DNA of 64,000 bases from Fidelibacterota bacterium. GTDB taxonomy: Bacteria > Pseudomonadota > Alphaproteobacteria > Rhodospirillales > Rhodospirillaceae. Shown one piece after another: positions 34,819-42,963 of the stretch. Position 1 is the first letter of the stretch. Every line of letters begins with the position of its first letter. The stretch spans positions 34,774-98,773 of the forward strand of contig CANJBL010000011.1 of assembly GCA_947472795.1 (NCBI GenBank), in the 5' to 3' direction. The notes beneath the pieces were generated by a model. It had not been told where the DNA came from and ran no database searches. It saw only the letters and a list, made by a program, of their open reading frames with translations. A program made the translations under genes and the position numbers.

Positions 34819-35742
34819 ATGGCAGCACATAATAGCGAGCAGGATGAGAGGCTCGTCCTGGAAATTCTTCGGGGGCAGCGCCCGCGATTGCGCTGGGCTT
34901 CAACCTTTGTCCGACGGCATGACTGGGATTTTCTCGCCGAACTGCATCCCAGATTAGCGGGCTTTGGCAGCAAACTGAGCGGGGGACTTAGCGACGTGCT
35001 GGAAAGGCATGAAGAAGCCCTCTTTAGTCCGCTCTTAAACTTCGAGCGCGATGAATTGAAGCAATTTATCGACGACTTTTCGGATGCCAACACACAATTG
35101 ACCTGGGTCTCTGACGTACTATTTGGCCCAGAAGGAAGTGACCCTTGGAGCAAGGAACATCCGACAAACCGTAGGCTGATGGAATTGGCCCGCCTCAAGC
35201 GCGAAATGGCGCTAGGGCCTGACAATCAGAATATAACAGATGAGCGATTTGCAGAGGTGTTCGCTCGGCATCGCCTTTTTCTGACCCTTCTCCTGGCCGA
35301 ACAGGTAGTGGGCGATCTCTCAAGTAAGGCCAAAAAGCATAGAGGGAAGAAAAGCGTTGCGAAGAAGCGAGCGTCGGCCAGCCGGCACCCCGTAATCACT
35401 GTCGCAAAATTTCACAAAGAACTGCGCACATTGGCATCAATGGCCAGCCGCGCTCGGCATCACCTGGAGTCAGTCATGGCGAAGGGAAACGCCGCAATTG
35501 ATGCCGAACAACATAATGCGCTCGTAATGGACCTATGGAGACTATGGAAACGACATTTGGCGAAGGTAGGAAGAACGCCCAAGAATCGGTTGATAATCGA
35601 ATCGCCAAGCTCACCGATTTTTTTGGGCATCGTCGGCCACGTTATTGAGTCATTTAACAAGTGGCGGAAGCGAGAAGAGAAAACCGCTGATAAGCACAAG
35701 ATCGTCCGGCACAATGTAAAACGGCGTTTGAAGCGGACCTGA
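34819..35742 (+). CDS. hypothetical protein (307 aa)
   Basis: No family recognised. Predicted all-helical and highly charged, with a Lys-rich segment at residues 172-192 (KAKKHRGKKSVAKKRASAS) separating two helical regions, and a basic C-terminus. No signal peptide or membrane segment. Such features suggest nucleic-acid binding, but nothing more specific can be said. The following gene starts 117 bp downstream. Confidence 0.6.
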   Translation: MAAHNSEQDERLVLEILRGQRPRLRWASTFVRRHDWDFLAELHPRLAGFGSKLSGGLSDVLERHEEALFSPLLNFERDELKQFIDDFSDANTQLTWVSDVLFGPEGSDPWSKEHPTNRRLMELARLKREMALGPDNQNITDERFAEVFARHRLFLTLLLAEQVVGDLSSKAKKHRGKKSVAKKRASASRHPVITVAKFHKELRTLASMASRARHHLESVMAKGNAAIDAEQHNALVMDLWRLWKRHLAKVGRTPKNRLIIESPSSPIFLGIVGHVIESFNKWRKREEKTADKHKIVRHNVKRRLKRT

Positions 35743-35859
35743 TCCGCTGAGGCATATTTTCGTTTTGCGGGGCAACCTGCCCGAACGTTCAGCTATGCAG
35801 TTCGACCGTCTTGTAATCCATGCGTAAATTTCCCGTCCTCTACAACAGGAGGACAGGAA

Positions 35860-36273
35860 ATGACAACAACCAGGCACCACCCCCACGATCACACGACCGC
35901 TCCGGCAGTCAGCGGCACGGACCGCCAGATCGAACGGCTTCAAGAGGCTGCGACACTCACACTTGAAGCTCACGGCATTCCGTCGTCACCCTCCGACGGC
36001 TCTCCTCACATCGGGTTCGATGACGGAGAAGTCGCTCTCAAACTGTTCACTCGCATCCACACCATGCCTCGCCTGGAGGATGGTGAGGTCGTCTTCGAGG
36101 AAGATGAGTGGCTAGATATGTGGGCCGATCTCGAAATTTACCATCGCGGTCGTTTGGTGCTTGAGCTTCATATTCATAACTGCGGTCAAACTCATCCAGC
36201 GCGGTTTCGTCGTGGCCCCTGGGAGAACCGCGTCCTTGCCTTCGGGCGTGGCGGAGAGCGCGGCCATGAATAA
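35860..36273 (+). CDS. hypothetical protein, first of three related tandem genes
   Basis: A 137-residue protein opening with a His-rich tail (TTRHHPHDH). The C-terminal half reads LEIYHRGRLVLELHIHN, then FRRGPWENRVLAFGRG. The same pattern, RG-x-L-x-LE followed by RG-x-W-x-x-RVL, recurs in the next gene and more weakly in the third. AGGAGGAC about 6 nt upstream gives it the best ribosome-binding site of the group. Its last 8 nt overlap the next start. Function unknown. Confidence 0.65.
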   Translation: MTTTRHHPHDHTTAPAVSGTDRQIERLQEAATLTLEAHGIPSSPSDGSPHIGFDDGEVALKLFTRIHTMPRLEDGEVVFEEDEWLDMWADLEIYHRGRLVLELHIHNCGQTHPARFRRGPWENRVLAFGRGGERGHE

Positions 36274-36676
36274 GCCCCGCTCTATAAACCACGATGCGCA
36301 GGCACGCCTGACAAAAGCGTATCGCAAAGTAGAACGCATCGGACGTGCAGCGTTCGTTGCGCTCGAAAAGTACGGAGCTATTAACACGGACGATGGTCGC
36401 CCCGAAGCCTTGTGCGAAACCAAAGGCGTCGTAATTGCGGCCACATCCTGGACCTACTCATGCCCAAGTTTCTCGAATGGCCAGCTTGTTATCGGCGACT
36501 CTAGCTATGAGGAGTCCGGCATCCATTGTGACCTTGTAATTTACGACCGTGGCCTCCTCGCTTTGGAAGCCGAATTTGATGAAAGCGGATTAGTGACAGT
36601 CCTGACCTTCGAGCGGGGCAGGTGGGAGCGCCGCGTCCTGGAATTAGATCCTGCACGCGGTCGCGCAAATGTATAG
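36266..36676 (+). CDS. hypothetical protein, second of three related tandem genes
   Basis: A 136-residue protein. LVIYDRGLLALEAEFDE and FERGRWERRVLELD align with the preceding gene product; the N-terminal helix (YRKVERIGRAAFVALEKYG) matches the other's shorter helix. The ATG at 36266 overlaps the previous stop by 8 nt, so translation is coupled; an in-frame ATG at 36161 is inside the previous gene. Function unknown. Confidence 0.65.
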   Translation: MNKPRSINHDAQARLTKAYRKVERIGRAAFVALEKYGAINTDDGRPEALCETKGVVIAATSWTYSCPSFSNGQLVIGDSSYEESGIHCDLVIYDRGLLALEAEFDESGLVTVLTFERGRWERRVLELDPARGRANV

Positions 36677-37061
36677 GCGTCGCCACCAAAAACGTATCGA
36701 CCGAGAACCGACACGCCGCAATGCGCTCAAGATTCAGGTGATGGGACTAACTCTCTTGGGATCGACCGGAGAGAAAGTAAATGCGCTGATTGGCGATCAC
36801 TGGCATTGGCAACACGACAGCCTGGCGATCCTCTGTGTGAGTCCCGGAGGCAAACTACCGTCGGCTACGGATACGACTAGGGCCTCATTTCTCCGCCGCA
36901 AATTAGTCCTCCAGCACTGCATAAGCATTTCATGGAAAGCAAAGATCGTGATCCGCCTTCGGTGGGCGGACGACGGCAGAGTCGTCGTCAGTCTCTTCAA
37001 GCCCGGTCCGTGGATCGACGCGCTCTTTACGGCGGCGGCTTCCGATCCGGTTATTCAGTGA
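36669..37061 (+). CDS. hypothetical protein, third (divergent) of three related tandem genes
   Basis: A 130-residue basic protein. The C-terminal block IVIRLRWADDGRVVVSLFKPGPW has the strand-turn-strand and final Gly-x-Trp of the two preceding products, with low identity. Overlaps the previous gene by 8 nt. The N-terminus is Arg-rich (YRRRHQKRIDREPTRR). Function unknown; likely the same fold as its neighbours. Confidence 0.6.
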   Translation: MYRRRHQKRIDREPTRRNALKIQVMGLTLLGSTGEKVNALIGDHWHWQHDSLAILCVSPGGKLPSATDTTRASFLRRKLVLQHCISISWKAKIVIRLRWADDGRVVVSLFKPGPWIDALFTAAASDPVIQ

Positions 37062-37069
37062 GGCAATCC

Positions 37070-37378
37070 ATGTTCAAGCGTAAGAAAAGGCGGAGCCTCC
37101 GCCATTTGATGCCCGGCATGCACAAGGCACCTCGCGTCAATGCCGTTAAGCAGACGGCCAAGCAGCCGAGAAGAGACAATTCAAAAATAAAGCCCGAGGT
37201 CGTGGCGGCGACCCTGATTGCCAAGCTCTACCGCATAAAGGACGAACGGGTGGTTGACCTGCTCGACAGAACCGCCCCCGACCCGCTGAACATTCTCGGC
37301 TTTCTAATGAAATACGCAGTCGAACCACCAACCTTATTGTTGCGCCGCTGCATGCCGACGGGCGGAACCAATGAGTGA
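37070..37378 (+). CDS. small basic hypothetical protein (102 aa)
   Basis: Strongly basic N-terminus (FKRKKRRSLRHL) followed by helices with LIAKLYRIKDERVVDLL. The ATG at 37070 lies 8 bp after the previous stop; a longer version would overlap the third paralogue. The last 8 nt overlap the HTH gene. DNA or RNA binding is possible from charge alone. Confidence 0.6.
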   Translation: MFKRKKRRSLRHLMPGMHKAPRVNAVKQTAKQPRRDNSKIKPEVVAATLIAKLYRIKDERVVDLLDRTAPDPLNILGFLMKYAVEPPTLLLRRCMPTGGTNE

Positions 37379-37622
37379 CCTCAGCCCTGACCACCAGCAA
37401 CCCAATAGTGAGAACGCGATGGAAAAACCAGATGAATTTCTAACGGAGCCCGAACTTGCCGAACGCTGGCGGATCACGGTCCGCAAGCTGCAAAAGGATC
37501 GTCTGCAGGGTGGCAGCGTGCCCTTCCTCAAGCTGGGCGGGGCGATCAGATACCGCTTGGCTGACGTGCTGGCATACGAAGCAGCGCACCAGTATCAAAG
37601 CACGTCGGAGTATGGGCGATGA
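37371..37622 (+). CDS. helix-turn-helix (MerR/excisionase-type) DNA-binding protein
   Basis: An 83-residue protein with an HTH_17/AlpA-like winged helix: FLTEPELAERWRITVRKLQKDR then VPFLKLGGAIRYRLADVLAYE. Such proteins act as excisionases or replication regulators on integrative elements. It overlaps its neighbours on both sides by a few bases, so it belongs to the same coupled operon and directly precedes the Rep-like gene. Confidence 0.85.
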   Translation: MSDLSPDHQQPNSENAMEKPDEFLTEPELAERWRITVRKLQKDRLQGGSVPFLKLGGAIRYRLADVLAYEAAHQYQSTSEYGR

Positions 37623-38521
37623 CCAGCAAGCCCAAGCGTATAGCTGGCGCGGCTAAGGTGCACTCCCTCATAACGGCCAAGCCACTCCCCCAGCAGGAAA
37701 CCTACTTGGGCCTGTTGCCGGGGCTCGAGGGCAATGAGGTCACCACCAAACGCCGCCAACTAACGTGCGAACGCTGTAAGAAGGGATCAGAGGCCGAACA
37801 GAAAGTCGGCCAACGGATTGCTGCGTGCAGAAGGAAGAGGCCCTGCGGATCAGGAGCGTGTCCGGTATGCATGAAGCTGGCCCGGGAACGGATTATTCCG
37901 CAGGCCGCAGCCAAGCTGTACGCAATTTATCAAGATGCCCTGAAACAGTGGAAAGCTACGGGCAAGCGCAAGGGCGAAAGCCGGCCTGCCATCTATTCGA
38001 TCAGCGCCGTAGACCACACCTTGTCATTACCTCGCGGTGGGCTCGATCCAGTAACGGTCGAGAACAACAAGGAAGCCCTGCAGAAAGCGATCAAGCGGTC
38101 CCCACAGCTGAAGGGGTACACGTTCTTTGGAGGCGTGGACGGGAGCCTAAACTTTCCCCTCGATGGTGGCGAACCATATTGGGCTCCTCACTACTACCTC
38201 CTCACCGTGGGGACCAAAGAACGGTTGGATGACTTCTTCCGTCCTCGGTTCCCTGCTGAGGCTGAAGAAACCCCGAGACCTCTGCGTATCACTAAGGTTC
38301 AGCCGGGTTCCCTACCCTGGACGGTTTCCTATGCGTTGAAGATGACCTTCAAGGGACGCAGCCGATACCGGACCTCAGATGGGCGGGTGAAGACCGGAAA
38401 CTCAAAACCGCTTGCGGATGATATGCGCGAGTTCGCCGTATTCCTGGACGGTCTGGGCGTCGGTGCGCGGTTCATCCTGTGCGGTTTGAAAATCATTAAG
38501 GGGAAGCTGATCCATGCCTGA
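37619..38521 (+). CDS. putative replication initiator-like protein with Cys cluster
   Basis: A 300-residue protein. Residues ~50-85 hold four or more cysteines (CERC, then CRRKRPCGSGACPVCMKLAR), like the zinc finger of rolling-circle Rep proteins. YWAPHYYLLTVG resembles the HUH strand but with only one His. The last third is mixed alpha/beta with a conserved YRTSDGR loop. The position between an excisionase-like HTH gene and a DUF927 ATPase, beside a repeat array, fits a replication role. The HUH identification is weak; a nuclease or primase-like protein is possible. Overlaps the upstream gene by 4 nt. Confidence 0.5.
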   Translation: MTSKPKRIAGAAKVHSLITAKPLPQQETYLGLLPGLEGNEVTTKRRQLTCERCKKGSEAEQKVGQRIAACRRKRPCGSGACPVCMKLARERIIPQAAAKLYAIYQDALKQWKATGKRKGESRPAIYSISAVDHTLSLPRGGLDPVTVENNKEALQKAIKRSPQLKGYTFFGGVDGSLNFPLDGGEPYWAPHYYLLTVGTKERLDDFFRPRFPAEAEETPRPLRITKVQPGSLPWTVSYALKMTFKGRSRYRTSDGRVKTGNSKPLADDMREFAVFLDGLGVGARFILCGLKIIKGKLIHA

Positions 38522-38765
38522 CTTTGTCCGCAGCAGAAATACTGAAGATGGATGGAACCCCACTGTAGATGCGCTGAAACCGGCTCCGGGAGCCAAACTC
38601 AGCGATGCAGGTAAGAGCGATACGACAACACTACATCCGGCTCATGGCTCATGGCTCACGGCTCACGGCTCACGGCTCACCACGGTTGACGTACACCGCT
38701 GCCACACCACCCAACACCGCCGACATTTCCAAACCGGCGCGATTACCGTGAGCCGTGAGCCGTGA
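38514..38765 (+). CDS. small hypothetical protein whose 3' half runs through a repeat array
   Basis: An 83-residue frame. The start overlaps the preceding stop by 8 nt with GGGGA upstream, which favours translation. The first ~45 residues look protein-like (DGWNPTVDALKPAPGAKL); the rest is encoded by the 7-bp repeats and is low complexity. The repeats may have been inserted into, or grown at, the 3' end of an older gene. Confidence 0.35.
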   Translation: MPDFVRSRNTEDGWNPTVDALKPAPGAKLSDAGKSDTTTLHPAHGSWLTAHGSRLTTVDVHRCHTTQHRRHFQTGAITVSREP

Positions 38766-38768
38766 GCC
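38639..38768. repeat. 7-bp tandem repeats forming a long inverted repeat
   Basis: Six contiguous copies of GGCTCAY occupy 38639-38680, the first two ending in T and the last four in C. Three copies of the reverse complement GTGAGCC occupy 38748-38768. The last three forward copies and the three reverse copies make a perfect 21-bp stem with a 67-nt loop. The unit length, direct repetition and place between a Rep-like and an ATPase gene recall iterons at a replication origin, but a transcription-attenuating hairpin is equally possible. Confidence 0.85.
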
Positions 38769-38808
38769 ACCCCAAGAAACCAAGGCACATTACCAAAATG
38801 AGAAAACC

Positions 38809-40521
38809 ATGAAACACCGCTCATCAGAGAAACGCGGATTTGAGATCAAAGAGGGCGGAGAGTGGCGACGCCTCTCCGATCATGTGCGCGTCGCGTCCTA
38901 TTACTCGGTCGATAACTCTCAACAGAAGTATGCCGAAGTCGAAATTTGGGACATGGTCGGCGAGAAGGTTATTCAGACGACCGTGCCGTTCGAGACCTTT
39001 CATCAGCCACGCATGTTGATTAAGGCTCTAGCATCGACTGGGTTCAAACCGCCTGCGGCCTCAGACAAGGAAGTACTCGCGCAATGCCTACAAAGTGCCC
39101 GCCCAATCACCAAACATCGCGTCAGTAAGATCGGCTGGTACGTTCCAGATAAATGTTACGCATTGACGAACGAAACCATTGGCTCCCCGGACGCTGGAAC
39201 TGAGATCGTTGAGTGGAACGGAACCAATAGCTGCCTCATAGACTATTCAGTTCGCGGCACTCTCGAAGAGTGGAAGGAGCATGTCGCCAAACCGTGCGGG
39301 TATTCCAGCAGAGCGGTCACAGCAATTTGCGCCGCACTGGCGGCGGTCACAGTGGAACCCACTGGCTATGAGAATTTTGGCCTTCATTATTTCGGAGAGA
39401 CTTCCTTTGGCAAATCAACACTTCTCCTAGCCGCGCGGTCGGTCGCTGGCCTTGCAGTCAAGGACAAGCTCTTTACATGGGACAACACCGATGCGGGTTT
39501 CGAGGAGATTGCTGCCGCCAGCAACTCCAACGCGCTTATCACAGACGAAGGGCAATTGGCGAACAAGTCCGACACGGAATTGGTCAAAAAGGCCCGGCAA
39601 CGAGCATATCAGTTTGTCCAAGGGCGTTCACGGACTCGATCTCAACGGTTCCAGATCAACCGCACAGGTACAAACCTTGCTTGGAACGGCGTCTTGCTTA
39701 GCGCGGGCGAAGACTCGTTCTGGAGTCTGGCATCAAAAAGTGAGGACCCGAGACGAGGGGGCGAACTGCACCGGCTGATCGACCTTCCGGCATTTCCCGA
39801 CCCTGGGAATACAAACCACCTGGGCATCTTTGAGAAAGTTCCCGACGGCTTCCGAAACACCGCCGAAGCCGCCGATGCAATCACCAATGCCTGCGGTCGC
39901 TTCTACGGCCAACCACTGCGCGAATTTGTTCGACGATGGATTGACGCTGGGCCAGAGGCCACAAGGAGACTGGAGGAAAAGAAGATTCACTTTTTGACGC
40001 AGGCTGGTCTTAACAACAGCGGCGGTTGGGAAAAGCGGTTTGCTGATAGGTTTGCGACCATTTACGCGGCGGGCTCTATGGCGCACTCTTGGAGGATACT
40101 GCCATGGGACAATATTGGCCTGTCAGTGTTGCGCTGCTATCGGGCAGCGCGAGACGTCCTCGACGAACAGTTTCCGCAGCCGACCAAACTCCTCGATGAA
40201 TTTCGACAGAAGATTGCCGAGACCCTAGTCGAAGAGAAATCCGAACCTCCCGTCGAAAAAACCGTCCGTAAGCAAGCGGCGGATGCATCGCATCCCGCTC
40301 GTATCTTAGTGCGCGGGTTCCGCATCGACGAATGGTTCTTTGGCGCAGAGCGTGAACTGCTGCTCCAGCATATCGAGGAACGCGGTTTTCTAATGCGTAA
40401 GAATGGTCGTCACTGCCGCACCGTGCAAGTGCGCGTCGGCAACGGTGAGAAGCTCGACTATTACGCCTTCAATCCAACAATTCTCAAAGTCCAGCGCACC
40501 ACGCCGAAGGAGGCCAAATGA
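38809..40521 (+). CDS. DUF927 domain ATPase (mobile-element helicase-like)
   Basis: A 570-residue protein. The central region has the DUF927 block with a Walker A motif, YFGETSFGKSTLLLAARS (~194-211), WDNTDAGFEEIAA, LITDEGQLA (Walker B-like) and GVLLSAGEDSFW. The C-terminal ~100 residues are a separate basic domain. DUF927 proteins are RecA/AAA-type ATPases found on phages and integrative elements, often beside primase or Rep genes. The ATG at 38809 was chosen; an in-frame GTG at 38755 lies inside the repeat array. Overlaps the AlpA-like gene by 4 nt. Confidence 0.85.
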   Translation: MKHRSSEKRGFEIKEGGEWRRLSDHVRVASYYSVDNSQQKYAEVEIWDMVGEKVIQTTVPFETFHQPRMLIKALASTGFKPPAASDKEVLAQCLQSARPITKHRVSKIGWYVPDKCYALTNETIGSPDAGTEIVEWNGTNSCLIDYSVRGTLEEWKEHVAKPCGYSSRAVTAICAALAAVTVEPTGYENFGLHYFGETSFGKSTLLLAARSVAGLAVKDKLFTWDNTDAGFEEIAAASNSNALITDEGQLANKSDTELVKKARQRAYQFVQGRSRTRSQRFQINRTGTNLAWNGVLLSAGEDSFWSLASKSEDPRRGGELHRLIDLPAFPDPGNTNHLGIFEKVPDGFRNTAEAADAITNACGRFYGQPLREFVRRWIDAGPEATRRLEEKKIHFLTQAGLNNSGGWEKRFADRFATIYAAGSMAHSWRILPWDNIGLSVLRCYRAARDVLDEQFPQPTKLLDEFRQKIAETLVEEKSEPPVEKTVRKQAADASHPARILVRGFRIDEWFFGAERELLLQHIEERGFLMRKNGRHCRTVQVRVGNGEKLDYYAFNPTILKVQRTTPKEAK

Positions 40522-40757
40522 GCCTTCCTCGCGCCGTGCCCATCGCCGGATTGGCTCCAGAGCGGCTCTACTCGACCAAAGAACTTGCTCAGATCACCGG
40601 CTTTACTGAATCAGCTTTCGAGGCGTGGAGACTACGTGGAACTGGAGGCCCACCGTTCCGTAAACTTGGTGTGCGTGCCGTCCGCTATCTGGGCCAAGAC
40701 GTAATCGACTGGGTCACAGAGGGCCGCCGTCAGAGTACCAGCGACAGCCCCGCCTAG
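40518..40757 (+). CDS. AlpA-like helix-turn-helix regulator
   Basis: A 79-residue winged-HTH protein: LYSTKELAQITGFTESAFEAWR, then GPPFRKLGVRAVRYLGQDVIDW. AlpA-type proteins regulate excision or integrase expression of cryptic elements. It overlaps the DUF927 stop (ATGA) and ends 47 bp before the convergent integrase stop. Excisionase function is inferred. Confidence 0.85.
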   Translation: MSLPRAVPIAGLAPERLYSTKELAQITGFTESAFEAWRLRGTGGPPFRKLGVRAVRYLGQDVIDWVTEGRRQSTSDSPA

Positions 40758-40804
40758 GCGGTGGTTGCGGGTCAGAAAAATCGTCACCTTGTCGAATGGC
40801 GGCT

Positions 40805-42100
40805 CTAGGCCGCTGCAACCCTCGACGACCGCTCGGTGCCCAAGCTGTCTAATTTGCCCGAGAGAATTTGAAGGACGAAGATATCCCACCTAGCCATCGC
40901 TTCCCGGCGTTCAGGTAGATAGTCGTAACGGTCGTAGTGGCGAGTGGACACATCGTTCGACTTTATGTGGTTCTGGAGGCGGTCGCGTATTTCCTTAGAT
41001 AAGCCCGCACGTCCAGCCAGTGTCTTCCAGGTGCGGCGCAGATCCCGCGGTGTGAAACGGGATGCTCCCGTTTCTTCCGCGTAAAGCTGACATAGCTTGT
41101 TGGGGGTTGTTGATATTGCGTGCCTCGTCTTGTCGAAGCGGTGCGGGAATAGCCAACCCGAAGGTGACGGCACAATATTGTCCAGAATCGGAACTGCTAC
41201 CTCCGGTAGCGGGATTGAATGTGGACGGCCATTCTTCGTTTTTGCCCAGCTAATCATTCGTTCCTTGCGGTCGTAGTCAGTGTCCTTGAGCTTTAGGATT
41301 TCCTGCACACGCTGCCCCGTAACCATGATGACGCGCAGCGATGGCCCAATGAACCAACGGTCTTCATTCTCAAGCAACCACTCCCAGAACAAGCGAAATT
41401 CTAGCGGTGACAAATGCCGATTACCTACCCGCAGTGCATCGGTGTCCGTTGGAATGGCTGCAACGGGATTAAACTTCAATCCCCACCGACCATCACCAGC
41501 TTCGCGGGTGTAACTGTTTTCTGATTTTATTCCGAACGCAAACGCAGAACGCAGATAGGCTCTAATGTTGTGCGCCATGCCTTTCCTGCCCCGGCTGTGG
41601 ATCGAGGCTAAATAGGCGACAATGGTTGCCGGTTCGATAGAGCGGGCTGCTAAATTGGCCCCTATTGCCTCGGCGGCATTGTCCTTGCGTTCGAGAAGTA
41701 GTCTTTCCACTGCACGCCAGCAGCCTTTGCCTGACTCTCTCAGGTGTTGGACATAAGCTTGAAAAAGGCCCTTCACCGTTAGGTGAGCCTTTTTGTGTTG
41801 CAGCCGCGCATACGGGTTTGAAGGCTGACCCCCTGCCCGTATCACAGGTGCGTATTCGTCGCGGAAACGAGTGCGTGCGTCCAGAAGCGATAAAGTGGGG
41901 TAGGTACCAATCTTTGTTAATCGCCGCTTCTCGTCGCGGAAAAAAATAGCGTACCATTCACTCACGATCCGAGCTTTGAGCTTGCGAACAATGAGGACCA
42001 ACCTGCCAGCGCCGCGCTCGCCGCTATCACGCAATACAATTCGGCGCTGACCTGCTTCTGCTTTGCTGATCGCGCCCTTTATCTGCCGGTCCGTTATCAT
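40805..42100 (-). CDS. tyrosine-type site-specific integrase
   Basis: A 431-residue phage-type integrase. An N-terminal DUF4102-like arm-binding region (VSEWYAIFFRDEKRRLTKIGTYP) is followed by a SAM-like core-binding domain and the catalytic domain: GQRVQEILKLK (first Arg), KNGRPHSIPLP (Lys), FTPRDLRRTWKTLAG (second Arg; the usual His of this box is Arg), LQNHIKSNDVSTRHYDRYDY (His and Tyr nucleophile). It reads away from the radC junction 168 bp upstream, the standard layout for an integrase beside its attachment site. Confidence 0.93.
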   Translation of the reverse strand: MITDRQIKGAISKAEAGQRRIVLRDSGERGAGRLVLIVRKLKARIVSEWYAIFFRDEKRRLTKIGTYPTLSLLDARTRFRDEYAPVIRAGGQPSNPYARLQHKKAHLTVKGLFQAYVQHLRESGKGCWRAVERLLLERKDNAAEAIGANLAARSIEPATIVAYLASIHSRGRKGMAHNIRAYLRSAFAFGIKSENSYTREAGDGRWGLKFNPVAAIPTDTDALRVGNRHLSPLEFRLFWEWLLENEDRWFIGPSLRVIMVTGQRVQEILKLKDTDYDRKERMISWAKTKNGRPHSIPLPEVAVPILDNIVPSPSGWLFPHRFDKTRHAISTTPNKLCQLYAEETGASRFTPRDLRRTWKTLAGRAGLSKEIRDRLQNHIKSNDVSTRHYDRYDYLPERREAMARWDIFVLQILSGKLDSLGTERSSRVAAA

Positions 42101-42267
42101 TTCGTGTTGGCTGTATAGTTGTCTGTTTGTTCAAGGCTTCAAGCCACTAATCTACCTCGATCAATTTTCGCCGTGTTGTCATTTCTTCAAACAACTCAAC
42201 GAGTTATTTCGCGGTTTGGGCCATCGAGTGATGCCTTGTGGTAGTACAGCGAATGTACAAAATTTCC

Positions 42268-42282
42268 ATGGTGCACAACCAT
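42268..42282. other. putative attachment-site core at radC junction
   Basis: ATGGT-GCACA-ACCAT: 5-bp arms in inverted orientation around a 5-bp centre, exactly where radC similarity begins. Tyrosine recombinases exchange strands at such cores. The matching copy at the other end of the element is not visible in this window, so the assignment is inferred. Confidence 0.45.
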
Positions 42283-42432
42283 CCCAGCGGCGATGCGACA
42301 CCCTCGCGCGCCGATATCGAGATGACGCGCAAGGTAAAGGATGCCCTAAGCGCCGTGGGCATCACGCTGCACGACCACCTCATCGTGAGCCGTGGCGGGC
42401 ACACCTCGTTCAAGAGCCAAGGGCTGCTGTAG
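42268..42432 (+). pseudogene. radC: radC 3' fragment (JAB/JAMM domain), split by the integrative element
   Basis: The frame encodes the last ~54 residues of RadC: VHNHPSGD with the two JAMM His and Asp, SRADIEMTRKV, DHLIVSRGGHTSFKSQGLL and a normal stop. Everything upstream of the motif is missing, including the HhH region and the JAMM Glu. The sequence upstream (42101-42267) is integrase-side DNA. The 5' part presumably lies at the far end of the element, or was lost. Confidence 0.85.
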
Positions 42433-42573
42433 GGCCCCCTTTTCAACGAGCCCCAGCACGGCATCTCTCAATTAAGCCAGCGTGAATTTTGGCCGGAGGC
42501 CGTTTTTTCGTGGGCGAGTGGCAACAGCTGACGTGCTACAAGGGAAAACTCAGCAGCCCAAAGGACAAGGCCC

Positions 42574-42834
42574 ATGCTTCGCATATTGGAATACGTACGA
42601 ACCGGAGGCGGCCTTACCGATGACGAGCTGGGCGCATTGATCCAAGAGCGGATGCTTTTGATACCGGCGCGCACGCAACGGAATTGGCTGCGCCAACTCG
42701 TCCTTGCGCTCGACGGTTACGGCGGCCCCCAGCACTTGGCACCTTCCGAGAAGGTGAAAGCGGTCGTGCGCAAACTCGAAGCCGATCTCCCTGCTCCTGG
42801 CAGCGCGCCACCACCACCCGCGACTTCGTCATAG
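42574..42834 (+). CDS. small hypothetical protein (86 aa)
   Basis: No family recognised. Two helical segments (LTDDELGALIQERMLLIPART, TQRNWLRQLVLALDGYGG) are followed by a Pro/Ala-rich tail. AAGG six bases before the ATG supports it, and a strong terminator follows 45 bp after the stop. It is the first intact resident gene right of the element. Confidence 0.6.
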   Translation: MLRILEYVRTGGGLTDDELGALIQERMLLIPARTQRNWLRQLVLALDGYGGPQHLAPSEKVKAVVRKLEADLPAPGSAPPPPATSS

Positions 42835-42879
42835 CGGCCTGATAGACGCGCAGCCTGCGCGGCTAGCGATGCACAAAAG

Positions 42880-42906
42880 AAAACGGCCCCTGCATGGGGC
42901 CGTTTT
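42880..42906 (+). terminator. rho-independent terminator
   Basis: An 11-bp perfect stem (AAAACGGCCCC / GGGGCCGTTTT) with a TGCAT loop, followed by CGCTTT. It ends the small gene upstream and may also stop the minus-strand small ORF on the other side. Confidence 0.85.
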
Positions 42907-42963
42907 CGCTTTATGCCGAACGCAAGTGCGGCACGCCGCATCTCGCCGGTGGCGAAAGGCTAT

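Larger units (their letters stand above)
1..42282. mobile_element. integrative genomic island, right end in radC; left end not in window
   Basis: The right boundary is set by the integrase and the radC remnant. Leftwards run element core genes (AlpA, DUF927, Rep-like, HTH, DUF3768) and then defence and stress cargo with mixed orientation and lower GC by eye than the DNA right of 42.3 kb. A serine recombinase at 25.6 kb suggests a composite history. Whether the first 6 kb belongs to it cannot be decided, as no left attachment site was found. Confidence 0.5.

Noticed and set aside
38639..38768. CRISPR array
   Set aside because: The repeats are 7 bp, contiguous and without spacers; no cas gene is present.
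42101..42267. tRNA gene as integration target
   Set aside because: No cloverleaf or TPsiC-like sequence is visible; the radC remnant explains the junction.
42063..42485. 140-codon plus-strand frame over the radC junction
   Set aside because: Out of frame with the recognisable radC remnant and antisense to the integrase N-terminus.
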